Below, one piece after another: positions 35,193 to 46,498 of a stretch of DNA of 64,000 nucleotides. The notes under the pieces are model-generated. The model worked only from the letters and a program-made list of their open reading frames with translations. It searched no databases and was not told where the DNA came from. Position 1 is the first letter of the stretch, and each line of letters begins with the position of its first letter. The stretch comes from Trema orientale (taxonomy: Eukaryota > Streptophyta > Magnoliopsida > Rosales > Cannabaceae). Position numbers and translations under genes: made by a program. The DNA lies in contig JXTC01000102.1 of assembly GCA_002914845.1 (NCBI GenBank), forward strand, positions 113,368-177,367, given 5' to 3'.

Positions 35193-37860
35193 TGTGTGCA
35201 TGGTTGGACATGGCAATAACGAAGAAGGTGGTGTGGGACCCGTTGGGTTAATTTTGAGGTGGTATAGATGTGGGAAAAGCAAGAAGCCCCCGACCGTGAG
35301 CATCTGATGACGACCACTCTATCCACCCCACGTCCGGCGGCTAGCCCACCCCTTGGCTTTATCTTTTCCTTTTTCTCATCGGTACGACTCGACCAACACA
35401 AATTAAGAGATGTGTTAATTTTTCTTTGCTTTTCTTTTTTATTTTTTGAAAAAATTAAACATGTATTTTTGTTTATATTTGTTTGTTTGTGTGGCTTGTA
35501 CGTGAAGATTTCAGTGAAAAGAACATATAAATATTATAATAATAAACCAAAGAAAAAAAAAAAGGAGGGTCACAAAAAACGACGACTATAGTACTATTAA
35601 TGGTGTCAAGTCTCCCCAGCTAGCTGATATGATTAGCTATTAATCTCTCTATCTTTATATATTTATATTTATGTATAGAAGACTTATTGACATGATATAT
35701 GTATATATAGAATAACGTAATAGACTAATAACTAATCAATTACAGTTCATGGTCTTAAATAAATATTATACAGATCAAATATAGTAACCGGCCTTGCTAA
35801 ATATATATCCTAATTCCAATTTATCCTCGGTAATGCTAAAGTACAACTCGATAATATTGGTGAATATGTATTATATCCCTACCATATACGGACTAAGTAA
35901 TATTAGAGTTAAAAGTAAAAAGTGGTTGATTGGTTATTACATGGGCGGAGTTAGAAATTTAATTTAGAGGAAGTAAAAATCAAATATGTTTCAATTGTAA
36001 AAAGATTTATAATTTAAAATTTAAAAGATATACTTAAAATTTTATAAATTTAGGAGAAAAATTACTAAATTTAAATAAGACTTACGTGTTATTTACGAGA
36101 AAAATAAAATCCAAAGCCATATGTAACTCTGCCCTGCTTATTATCCCTACTCGCGCGCCAAAACTGTGACATGACAATTAATCAATTGACTACGCACAAT
36201 ATTGGTCAAGTTATATATATATATGTATATAACTAATAGAAAATACTTTCTATTTTCACCTACCTTTTGGCTTTTGTTTGTGAACAGAACGCTTCACACT
36301 TATTTATAATTGACTTCAGTATAATTTGGACAAACTTTTGTGACCTTACAATTCCAACTGAAAAAACTGTATCAACGATTTTTCTGAAGTCCTTAGACCA
36401 AAAGTTCTATTTTAATTTTTATCCAGACGATTTATATTTTTTCGGTGTACCACTATACAAACCCGAATCAAGCACAAATATTATAATGTATACATATAAC
36501 ATATGTATATATGTACTATGTAGTATTATAAAGGGTAATTACTTAATTAGCGAGTAGTATTGAAACCAATTAAAAGCTCCCAGCAGCAAAAGAAACCAAT
36601 TGAAAGCTGTGTATGATTGATCATGAAGCCAACACAGTTACGCACGCATGGCACACGTGTAGGTAATCTAGAGAGAACCTTTCGGCTAGCAGCGTGCCAA
36701 GAATAAAAATTTGCTATCCTTTTCCACTTGCAAACTGGCATTATTTCCATTTCACAAGTTTGGTAATCATGAATTTAAAGTCATTATGATATTGCTCGTT
36801 TCTGTTTTCTGGAAAGAAAAAAGGAACAGTGACCCGTCTTTCATTCTCCAGAAACAACAAATTAAAATAAATAAATAAAGAAAAAAAAGAAAAAAAGGAA
36901 GAAGGAACTTGAACTTGATATACAAAGGTAATTATTAGTCTTTTACTCGCTAGCTAGAAATTTTTAAGTTTTAATTAGAAGAGTATATGTGTGTGTATAT
37001 ATATATATATATGTAATGTCTCCCACAAGATAGGAATCTACACATATAATATACGAGCTAAAATTCTTTCACTTTGTATCATGTGTTTTCTATCATTTTA
37101 CATATACTTTTTGACTTATATATACTTATACTCTCGCTTTTATGTGCCGAAGGATTTTGGGGGAGGAAAAGTGAATAAGTATATTGGCCGAACTTGAATC
37201 ACTAAATTATAAATAGGCTTTAAGTACTTATAAATATACTTACTTTCAAAAAATAACATTCCGAACCCTTTTCAGACTTTTGACAAACACTACAGTGTCT
37301 ATTTTCATCCATTTTGTCCTTGATATGTTTAGTAAAATATTCATTCTATAACTCCAAATTAAGGTTTATTATTTGGTATATATATATGTCCTAAAATAAA
37401 TGGTATATATCAGTGTTAACCTTTTCTGTAAGTTTTATACGTAAAGAAGACCATTCTTCCCACACACACGAAAAGAAATAATAAGAAAAGGAAAAAAAAA
37501 CTTTTAATACATTTCCATGCAAAAATAAAAACTCTGCCGGGAACAGACCAGAAAAATAAAGGTGACATTCGATGGTGACGCTTCCACACCTCAAAACCCC
37601 ACCTCTTGCCCAACTTTTTATTTTAAATTCCAAGTTATTGTTTAATTAGTCAGCTCGTTTAATTCATATCTCAAACCTTTTTACTTAGGGTTTATTCTGT
37701 CTCTTTCTCTTTCCATCTCTTGATCATGCATGGCCACTAATCTTTTTGGGGTGCACTACTGTAAATAAACAGCATAAAAAAGAAGCTTAAAGACTAAGAA
37801 AATTGTTGTCGTTTTTCCCTTTAAACCCTAAAAATTTAATAAAACAAAAAGAGATAAGAG
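34930..37860. other. Intergenic / upstream region of the Dof gene
   Basis: Holds an (AT)n tract (35147-35189), a locally GC-richer patch at 35220-35395, a G-box-like ACACGTGT (about 36653), an RY-type CATGCATG (about 37726) and many TATA-like tracts. Frames at 35268-35591 and 36267-36557 have no recognised domain. I see no gene here. Confidence 0.5.
35147..35189. repeat. (AT)n microsatellite
   Basis: About 21 uninterrupted AT units. Confidence 0.95.
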
Positions 37861-38101
37861 TACTAGTACTACAACAAATAAATAAACAAACCCTCTCTCT
37901 CTTTCTCTCTTTATCTTTAGCTAGCTCTATAAGCTCCTTTATATCTTTCCGCGTCTTCTTCTGATGATCTCTCTCCTTTCTCTGAAACCCTCTCTTAATA
38001 TTTGATGTGATTCTTGAACCGCATAAATATATATATCTTCCCACCTAAAAAACCCATCAACCTTTTACAAAAAGAGAAGTTTTAAAGCTCCAAAGAGAGC
38101 C
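37861..38101 (+). promoter_or_regulatory. CT-rich 5' leader of the Dof gene with upstream ORFs
   Basis: CT-rich tracts at 37889-37919 and 37970-37995, typical of plant core promoters or leaders, lie just before the start codon. An upstream ORF of 13 codons (ATG 37964, TGA 38003-38005) is followed by a minimal ATG-TGA (38005-38010) that overlaps the first stop by one base. The transcription start is not determined. A CTATAAGC at about 37926 could be a TATA box only if transcription starts downstream of it. Confidence 0.55.
37964..38010 (+). promoter_or_regulatory. Two overlapping upstream ORFs, one a start-stop
   Basis: ATGATCTCTC... encodes 13 residues (MISLLSLKPSLNI) and ends TGA. The A of that TGA starts ATGTGA, a start codon directly followed by a stop. 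Start-stop uORFs are known to stall ribosomes and lower downstream translation. Whether both lie in the mature mRNA depends on the unknown start site. Confidence 0.55.
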
Positions 38102-39466
38102 ATGGTTTTCTCATCTGTGCCTCATGTCTATCTGGATCCACCCAACTGGCCACAGGTGATAAGGGTTTTTTCATTTTTAGCATTTTCTTCCAATTAATTA
38201 TTTTAGTTCTCTTCTTGATTTTCATCTCCTGAGATCAGGGTTTCTAGCTTCTTGATCAAAAAAGCAAACAAAATCTCGGTATACATATAAAAACTATATT
38301 CTTATACCCTTTTCTTTAATCTCATCCCTTCTTGAATATACCATATATATTTTGTGTTTGATTTCAACTTCCTTTTCATTTTTGTTCTAATATTTTTGCA
38401 GCAGCCGAATCATGAGCAACAACAACAACAACAACAAAGTAGCGGTCGGAGTGACCAGAATCCGCAGCTCCCTCCTCCTCCTCCGCTGCCACCAACAGCC
38501 GGAGGAGGCGTCGGTGGTGGCGGCGGCAGCGGCACGGGCTCGATCAGGCCCGGTTCGATGGCAGATCGAGCGCGGTTGGCGAAGATACCGCAGCCGGAGG
38601 CGGCACTCAATTGCCCTCGTTGCGATTCCACCAATACAAAATTTTGCTATTTCAACAACTACAGCCTCACGCAGCCTCGCCACTTCTGCAAGACCTGCCG
38701 GAGGTACTGGACAAGGGGAGGAGCCTTGAGAAACGTCCCCGTCGGCGGAGGCTGCAGGAGGAACAAGAGGACCAAAGGATCAAGCAGATCGAAATCGCCG
38801 GCCCCGGACCGCCAAACAGGCTCCTGCTCCACAAGCACTGCCGCGGTCAATTCCAACGGCGGCGGCCGTGGCGATATATTAGGCCATTTGCCTCCTCAGC
38901 CGCCGCTTCCCCACTTGCCCTTTTTGCCAAATCTTCATCATCATCTCGGCGACTACGGAACGGCCGGTGGAGATCCCGGCGACGTAGGGCTGAATTTCGT
39001 GGGAATTCCGCCACAGGTGGTGAATACAGGCGGTGGTGAAGTTGAATTTCAGATTGGTGGGAGCGGCGGCGGAGGCGATGGTGGACTTGGTGATCATCAG
39101 CAGTGGAGACTCCAGCAGCAAGTGCATCAATTCCCTTTCTTGGCGGCTAATTTGGAACCACCAACTAGGTTTTACCCGTTTGATCATCATCATCATCAGG
39201 GCGCTGGTGAAAATGAAGAGCCGCCGAGCTACCTCGGCGGAGCCAGCCAGCTTCAGTCTAAGGCATTGGATACTCAAGAGGTGGCGGCAGTGAAAGTGGA
39301 AGGAAACAATATTCATCACCAGGGGCTGAATAATTTGTCAAGAAATTTTTTGGGTGGCCTTGGGTTAAATGATCATCATCAGTACCTAGGTGGTGGTGGT
39401 GGTGGAGGTGGTAATGCATGGACTGACCTCTCTACTTTCACTTCTTCTACCAACCATCTCTTATAG
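38102..39466 (+). CDS. DOF: Dof zinc-finger transcription factor (DOF5.1/DOF2.4-like), two exons
   Basis: Exon 1 is 38102-38155 (18 codons, [18 protein letters not shown]). The intron is 38156-38401 (GT...AG), and exon 2 runs 38402-39466, giving 372 aa. The MVFSS...NW.Q start and a single intron right after it are typical of the DOF5.1/2.4/3.6 subgroup. The Dof finger spans about residues 87-145; its C-x2-C-x21-C-x2-C zinc ligands are Cys89, 92, 114 and 117, followed by [20 protein letters not shown] and a basic [10 protein letters not shown] stretch likely to act as a nuclear signal. Flanks are low-complexity (poly-Gln, Pro, Gly, His). The C-terminus WTDLSTF...NHLL resembles the tail of the subgroup. 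Known role: nuclear DNA binding at AAAG cores, often in vascular or developmental regulation. Odd: LNCPRC where LKCPRC is usual. The acceptor is a GCAGCAG tandem, so a one-Gln-shorter form is possible. No interruptions; very likely functional. Confidence 0.95.
38156..38401 (+). other. Dof gene intron with tandem NAGNAG acceptor
   Basis: Donor CACAG|GTGATAAG, then a T-rich tract and TTTTTGCAGCAG. Both AGs (38401 and 38404) keep the frame; use of the second would drop one Gln. The position after codon 18 matches the usual intron of this Dof subgroup. Confidence 0.85.
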
Positions 39467-40241
39467 TAACATTTTCCATAATCTCTAAAATTCTTGGTCT
39501 TCAAAGTTCAAAACTTGTCATTATTATTCTTCTTATTAAACTTGTATCAACCACCCTGACTTTTCTTCCAAGTTCCAAATTTGAAAATAGGATCGAAGGG
39601 GTTAATGGAGAGAGCTAAAGGATCATAAATCATCTCTCCTGTCCAAAGGAAAAAAAAAAATTAAAACCAACACTTGAAAGTATAGCTAGACTCTTTCTAG
39701 TCTCTTTAAGTTATATTCTGTTTCTTTTATTTTATTTTATTTTATTTTTTTTTGTGGGGGTCAATCTATATGTATGTTGAGAGCTAGGACAATAGGCTTA
39801 TGAGATGATGGAGTTTTGTATCTGACACGAATTGGACTAAACTGTTATATGATCAAATCAATATATATTTGCTCAAATGTGTGGTTTGCTAAGTGATTTT
39901 AGTAAATTTGATTAGAAAATATGTTCCACCATTTTTGTTGTTGTCTTTAAAGCATAACGAGTTGTCGTTTCAGTCTTAGTACTGAGTTGGAGATCACTTT
40001 CGCCAAATCAGAAGACTCTATGTTAATGGACCACAAGTACATAACCACATTTGTTTCAGCTAATATATCCAGCAGCACACTGAAAATTTAGTAAGTTATT
40101 GTCTACTTTACTATTTGAGACTGAAAATGTTAATATCTATTTGATCAGATGCTATAGAAAGACAGAGAGGTAACTTATAATGAAAATTCCTCTCTCTGAT
40201 TTGAAATACATAAAATGCAAGAGTACTATATATCTCCTTAA

Positions 40242-40294
<53 letters not shown>
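40242..40294. repeat. Compound (CT)n-(CA)n microsatellite
   Basis: CT run with one break followed directly by a CA run. Confidence 0.9.
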
Positions 40295-41531
40295 TGTTAC
40301 ACACACACATGTACACGCATGCATATAATATTCTGCAGAAAGAGTACTAGTACCATACTTTAGTTATTATTAGCTCATATATATCCAGAGACAGTTGGTC
40401 TCAGTTTCCTTTTTTGGTCAATGAACTGTTAAAAAACTTCTCTCTCAGTGACATCTGAATGGTAATAATTATTACCTAGGAAGCGATCTCTGTCGTATAT
40501 TGCATGTTGACCACGAAAGACTGTTCAAGTACATGTTCATCATCAATACATGTATAAAAATGGCTTTTCGCTTCATGATTACCCTACCATGCATCGAGCT
40601 AAATTAAACTCTATATATATATTGCTATAACTACAAATTTAAGCATATATAGTTCATTATGTAACTATGTAAGTAAAGTTGTAGTTCCCAGATCTAACTT
40701 TATGATATCATTATATATATTTATTATGTTTAGGAATATTTACTTGAGGTCAGTTATGATCTTTCACCACCCCAAGGAAAATGTACGTTGTACTCTTTTT
40801 GTTTTTTTGGTTCTCTAACACATCTAAGTTTGTGCCCTTTGCTTTTTGTTTTGATTTTCGTGTGTGTGAGAGAATGTGTCCAATGAAAAAGTTTTTATAT
40901 TTACTTGACGTACTTAGTTGTTTCTAGTATCTATAGTTAGAATGATTACGCAATTATAATAAATTGACCGGAAGAATGCATGAAACGTATACTTATATCT
41001 GTTCTATGTGAACTCACGAAGAGATGGATGGATGGACGAGAGAACAATTAAAGAAGCTTCAGAAAGGCCAAACTTCCACTCAAAACCATGCAAAAGTCCA
41101 ACTAGCAAGGATTCTTTGGAATTTTTTGAAAGCTTAAAAAAGAAGGGAAAACAAAATGGGACTAGGGACACTAAAAGACATCAGAGTAAAAGCCAAAAAA
41201 AAAAAAAGCAAGAAATTTTGAAATCTTGAAAAAAAAAGTCACTTAGTAAGGGTGACCTTTATTTGTTTGATTTGGATTTATCCCTCCTTTATATCAAACA
41301 AATTTACAGAATTGGATTATATCATATTTTAATCATGGCTATAACGATCGATGTTATCATTACTGTTTATACATTTTTTTTTTCTTACTAGCATGGGTTG
41401 ATTGTCTTTTTTCACTCATTCGAAAGAATGGAATCTAGGGTTTTGTATTGCTTTTGCGGTAACCAAAGCTGACTGCTGTTTTCTAACAAGGAATAAAGCT
41501 AGAAATTAATAATTACCCTTCAAAAAACGCT

Positions 41532-41560
<29 letters not shown>
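41532..41560. repeat. (CT)n microsatellite
   Basis: About 14 uninterrupted CT units. Confidence 0.9.
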
Positions 41561-41562
<2 letters not shown>

Positions 41563-42984
41563 TTTTCTTAGAATGCAATATTGAGGAAGGTGGTTTATTT
41601 GTTTGTTTTTTGGTCGGTTGGTCATATAGTAGTATGATGGGATAATGATCCCAAAAAATGTCTGATGGGGAATGGGGTATGTCTTAGAAAATGAAAACCA
41701 ATTCAACCAAAAAAAAAAAAAAAGAAAGAAGAAAAGAGAAAAAGTACTAATTAACAGAAGAAGAATGTGAGGAAAAAATCTCAGAAATCCAAGCTATATA
41801 GCTAGACAGAAAGATATATATAGTAGATATATATAGTTGTAGTTTGTTTATGGTCAAGTTAAGTTGATGCCCACATGTATAGGCGTGAAGATGTTCTCTC
41901 TGTTTCTATGGCAGCTTTCTCTTTTGTGAAGTCCTTGTTAGTTTCAGATATCTTTCTCTTTCTCTATGAGAGAGATTCCAAATCTATGCAAGCCTTCTTC
42001 TTCTTGGTTTTCATGCCTCATGTTCCTCCACATGTGCTCAATCATATGTGGGTTAGATTCTTTGCTCTTTTCTATAATCCTAAGCACGTAAGAGAAAACA
42101 CAATAATTAATTAATAATTAGCTGCATAGTTTCTTAAAATTTAGATCTACTGAATTAAACAATTTTGGCAAGTTAAATTTTTTGAATGTTATCCAGTTAT
42201 GTTGTGTACATGTAACGTTAATTTTTGGATTAGAGAAATTTCCCTTTTTTATATATTGATTTTTCTGTAAAAAGAAATAAAAAAATTATTGTTCCTTTTA
42301 AGTTAAAAATATAATTTATAAATGTGATAAAGTTTAAGGGGGTCCACTTGTAATTACACTAAGAAAGTAAGAAGGAAAAAAAAAAATATGAGTGGAATAT
42401 GTTATCATATCTTATATATGCACAAAAATTATTAAAAAGAAAGAAGTAATTATAAGGACTGTTATTAAAGATTATGCTCATTATCGCACCTATACATGTA
42501 GCTCAATGATATCTTTCTGTCTTTGGATTTGGGAGTAAATATTATTTTGTACATGTGTTCTTGATGGGCATCTTTAATTTAAATTAATTTTTGTGTTAAA
42601 TAAGTCGATTAATCGTTTTTGGCCGGAGCTTAATTTACTCAAAAGGCTAGTTGCGTACGTATATATACGAATACTAGGACCCCTTAATATATGTACGGAT
42701 ATATCTTTTGCAAGATAGTCAACAATTAATGACCGATTTGAATATTGATATTTAATCAAACTGCGCAATACATGCATGACATGATTAATATAAATAAGCA
42801 AAATTACTTCTGGCTTTCAGAATTAAGGAATTTCTTTTTGTAACTGCACTCGCATAAAATAATGGCGCAGTAATTTCTACAGCTACACAGTGATACTTCA
42901 AAATGATGAGCTATAACTTTTAGATGTTTTAATTATGTAGTTTAGATCGATGCACACAAAAGAGAAGTATCACTTTGGGTAAAA

Positions 42985-43193
42985 AGATAACGCTAGGTAT
43001 ACCAAAATTTGTACCAAATTTTTAAAACTAACGCATGTGACATTTGAGTTAGCACTATTTAATTGGTGTATTAAAATTTACCATAAATAAGTTAATCATA
43101 TTTACCAATTAAATTTTGTCAATTCACATACTGCATGTATTAGTATTAAAAAATTAGCAAAAGTTTTAATACACATAGCATTATCCTTGGGTA
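42985..43193. mobile_element. Palindromic MITE, copy 2 of the 13913 family
   Basis: GATAACGCTAGGTATACCAA at the left; in reverse at the right AAGGATAATGCTATGTGTAT. The centre ATTTGAGTTAGCACTATTTA matches ATTTGAGCTGGCACTATTTA of copy 1. Confidence 0.85.
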
Positions 43194-43252
43194 AAATTGG
43201 TCATGTTATTAATAAAAAAAAAGAAAAAAAGAAGCTATGTACTTTAAGCAAT

Positions 43253-43342
43253 TGTATAAATTTTGGCTTAAGATAGCCCTGATTATTGTCTCCCTTTTGT
43301 ATAAATTTTCGCTTAAGATAGCCCTGATTATTGTCTCCCTCT
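43253..43342. repeat. Two-copy tandem repeat, 45-bp period
   Basis: TGTATAAATTTTGGCTTAAG at 43253 and TGTATAAATTTTCGCTTAAG at 43298, both followed by ATAGCCCTGATTATTGTCTC. Confidence 0.9.
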
Positions 43343-45526
43343 TGTAACTGTGATGACATATTGCTATCTAATTTTTGGCACACTATTTTCAATAAAACAT
43401 ATTTTCCCCTTGTATTTCTTATAAAACGAGACTTAAATTAATTAGTTCCATTAGACACCAAACTTGGATATTATATATGTAACCATTACGCTTTTTACAT
43501 TAAGTATATGCATATGTATTTTGTTTTTGTACATACAGTAGTACTATATATATACATCGGCAAAAAACTTCGGATATAAGAATTGGCATGACTAGCTTTT
43601 ATCTTTTTCAAAGGGTAAGATTTCAGTTATTGATGGATCCAAGCCAACTCCACGCTTTTCATTGCATCATCATCTAGCACAAAATCACAAATGGAAGCTT
43701 GCGTAATGAAGCACTAAAAATAAAACAAGTATATAATTTTTGTTTTTGCACTTGTTAAATATTATTTATTTAGTACTGATATACATTATTCTTAAGATAT
43801 ACGAATTAAGAATAGGGGTGGGGAAGAGGCGGAATGTTTGACTAATCTGAATGACAGTGACACACATATACATAGCTAGCTAGCCTTTATAAAAAGTAAG
43901 AGATTAGAGAAGATTGATCAGTTTTCCTCAAATTGGTAATAATTAAAGCTTTCAAAAAAAAAAAAAAAAACAAAATTGGTAATAATTAATCTATGCATTC
44001 AGAAGACAAAGCTAAGAAATCAGAACACACACCTATCAAAGTATCAATAACATGCCTTGACTCTAGTCTACGAACATTTTCTTTGGATGTTTTTCCTTTT
44101 TGAATTGAGGTCATATATGACCAAGTACTTAACGGAGTTTTGTACACAACGCACGAAAAACTAAATAAAACCAAAAGAGGGCCATCACAATCATTTTTTA
44201 GTTTAATTTAATTAAAAGCATTAGTAATATTGGAAAAGAGTACTACTTACAAGGTAAATTTTCCCATTGTATACATGTTATACGGGGTATGTGTGTAAGT
44301 ATCATTGTTAATTATGAATTATTAAAATTAAGCACTAGCTTTTGCTCGTAGATTTTACTCGATTTGGTCCTTGAGTAGCCGAATTAGAACTTTTCAACGT
44401 TCAATTTAAATTGAGTAAAGATCAAGAAAATAGTAATTTCCCTTCACGAAAGTTAATATATAGTTAAAAATAGTGTTACAATAGTGAAATCAAAATGTAG
44501 TGGGTATCCCATGTGGAAGCAACAATAAAACGTTAAAAAACTACTAGTATATTTTTTTTGCCCTTCGGGTTTTAATTTTTGTAGTTTACAAGAGTGTGTG
44601 TATTTATATATGTATTAATTTTCATGAAAAGTACTAACCTTCAACTATATCCATCTAGAGATGCTTAAATTTTAACTATCTTAACCCATAAGTAACTGAA
44701 AAGGTAGCTAGCTAGTGATCAATTATAAGTGATGGGACCTTATTAGCACTAACTAGCTACCCCATTGGAGTCTCTAGTTCCAGGCTATATATCCAACATA
44801 ATGAGAGCGGAAAAAAAAAAAAAAACTTAGACCACGATTATATATTTTGTGTGCGCGATGATTCTGTATGATGATGAGCTTTGACCGAAGGTCATGGAGA
44901 CCACAATTAGTTCCTATCGTCTCATTAATAAGTGGAGTTTGAGTGAGGAACATCATAGGCTTTACCTTTTTTGAATATTTGATCAACGTGTTGTGACACA
45001 AGAGGACCATGCAGAATCCCATTATTTGAATGTAACTCTAATTTAAATGTCTCATTGGGACTCAAAAACACCCAAGGGTCCTACTTCGCTTTTTTAATTG
45101 TGACATGTTTCAACTTTAATCTTAAAGTTGATTAGCCTTTGGTTTTCTTGGTGGGATTTGATACATTATTTTGTCTCTTTAGTCAATTATATATATATTA
45201 TATATATTCTACGAGTCCGAGAGAGCATTTTATTCCCAATTCCATGAAGAGATTATCACGATGAGAGTAATTATATAAAACATCAAATTAAAAGGTGGTA
45301 ATTAATAGCGTGATTATCATAGAGATTAAGCTCTAGCAACAGCTGGCTAGCCAGTTATGGAATGACTCGGTTGCGACAAATATTTTCAGGAAGTTGTGTC
45401 TTTCTCGTCTTGTAGTTTGCCGAGTTTTACTTGTGGGTTAAGACTAGCACTATCTTTACTTTTACCAAATATTATTTCTGACACGGTTTTTGAGCTTGAA
45501 GAATGCTAGCAGTACATTTTTTACTG
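43343..45526. other. AT-rich intergenic DNA, no gene seen
   Basis: Only short frames without recognised motifs. Poly-A/T runs near 43955 and 44811. Confidence 0.5.
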
Positions 45527-45645
45527 CTAGGATTAATGCTTTTAAACATGTATTTTGGACTTTTGCTGAATAAATAAAAAAAGTGTGTGGATATCGCTTT
45601 GCATCAAGTAAAGTCTGTGTGGATATCACTTTGTATTCATTAATT
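45527..45645 (+). mobile_element. Copia LTR start fragment and short tandem repeat
   Basis: TGCTAGGATTAATGCTTTTA...TTGGACTTTTGCTGAATAAAT parallels the first 55 bases of the LTR at 11018 (TGTTAGGGTTTATGC...GGATATTTGCTGAATTAATA). Then GTGTGGATATC(G/A)CTTTG(C/T)AT occurs twice. It lies just upstream of the CASPL pseudogene start. Confidence 0.55.
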
Positions 45646-46300
45646 AATTAATAAGGAGAATTAATATTAAAGATGGCAGTATATTTTGCAACCTCACGAA
45701 TTGGCAGTCTTGTACTGTGAGTGTTCACCATTGTTCTCCTTTTGATGTCTCTCATCATCGTTGCCAGCAATAAAAAGAACCCTTGAGGCACAAAATGGTT
45801 TAGAACTAAAACTCAGCGTTGAGAAGCCTTATACCTACCGGTGAGTACTTTGTCGTATTTGGCTGCACTAGCATTTTAATCAATTAAATACCTTATTTTC
45901 TCTTTGTTTTGGCTACGTCATATGCATCAATTAAAATTGCACTTCTTATGTTGCTATTGAATAACTTTTAAATTTTTGGTTAATCGTGGTCTTTCATTTG
46001 CCTCCTATTCAACGTGTTCTAATTAATTAGTGATAGCATTGGTTTCCACAAGTTACTATATCCTTATGTTTGTATATATAATGGAGTTGAACTTAAAAAT
46101 GCAGATACGTGCTTGCTTCGATAGTCAGTAGCTTTGCATACACCCTCTTGCAACTTGCACTCTCAATCTACAAGCTCGTAAGCAGCGACCAGAGTAACAC
46201 TCTCTTTGACTTTTACGGTGACAAGGTAAAACTATATATGCGCCACTTTGGGATAGTTTAAGCTTCTCATTTTGATTGCGGGATGGTTTCAGCTACATGA

Positions 46301-46498
46301 TGTTAGAAAATGGGCCATTTATTTAAAATGGTAATTTGGGCTTAAATGGGCTTGAGAGCTCATATATGTAGTAAAGCCCAAAATTAAAGTTGCAATTCTA
46401 TTTTTATTAGCCAATTTGGAACATATATTAGAGTGGGACCTACTTTGTAAAAGTGCAAGGTCTTGGCATAATTTTATTCTACTCTATGAGTAGATTAA
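46301..46498 (+). repeat. 5' LTR of the intronic Copia element (part shared with the 3' LTR)
   Basis: Shares TGTTAGAAAATGGGCCATTT through CTATGAGTAGATTAAAT with 51379-51578. The true LTR probably extends further, through the TATA-like tract GAGTATATATATATTGC near 46520, but the 3' partner is truncated so the end is not fixed. Confidence 0.85.

Larger units (their letters stand above)
39467..42984. other. 3' region of the Dof gene and intergenic DNA
   Basis: The first 300-400 bases are probably 3' UTR, but I could not fix a polyadenylation site. Further on lie a compound (CT)n(CA)n tract (40242-40294) and a (CT)n tract (41532-41560). A 79-codon frame at 41875-42114 is open and mildly hydrophobic but has no recognised motif, so I do not call it a gene. 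Confidence 0.5.

Noticed and set aside
35097-35401. Minus-strand frames with a long IYIYIY tail
   Set aside because: The tail is simply the translated (AT)n microsatellite.
36267-36557. 96-codon frame upstream of the Dof gene
   Set aside because: No domain, AT-driven composition and a low-complexity end; no promoter or splice support.
38354-38401. ATG at 38354 as the Dof start
   Set aside because: It lies in intron sequence. Exon 1 at 38102 gives the conserved MVFSS start and a proper GT/AG junction.
38387-39319. Overlapping open frames on both strands across the Dof exon
   Set aside because: Shadows of the GC-rich, low-complexity Dof coding sequence; none has a recognised domain.
41875-42114. 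79-codon frame that contains a GCAGCTTTCT stretch recalling miR396
   Set aside because: No complementary arm nearby, sequence match poor, and no recognised protein motif.
43800-43830. AATAGGGGTGGGG as another hAT end
   Set aside because: Lacks the GGCAAT continuation, subterminal words and a partner end.
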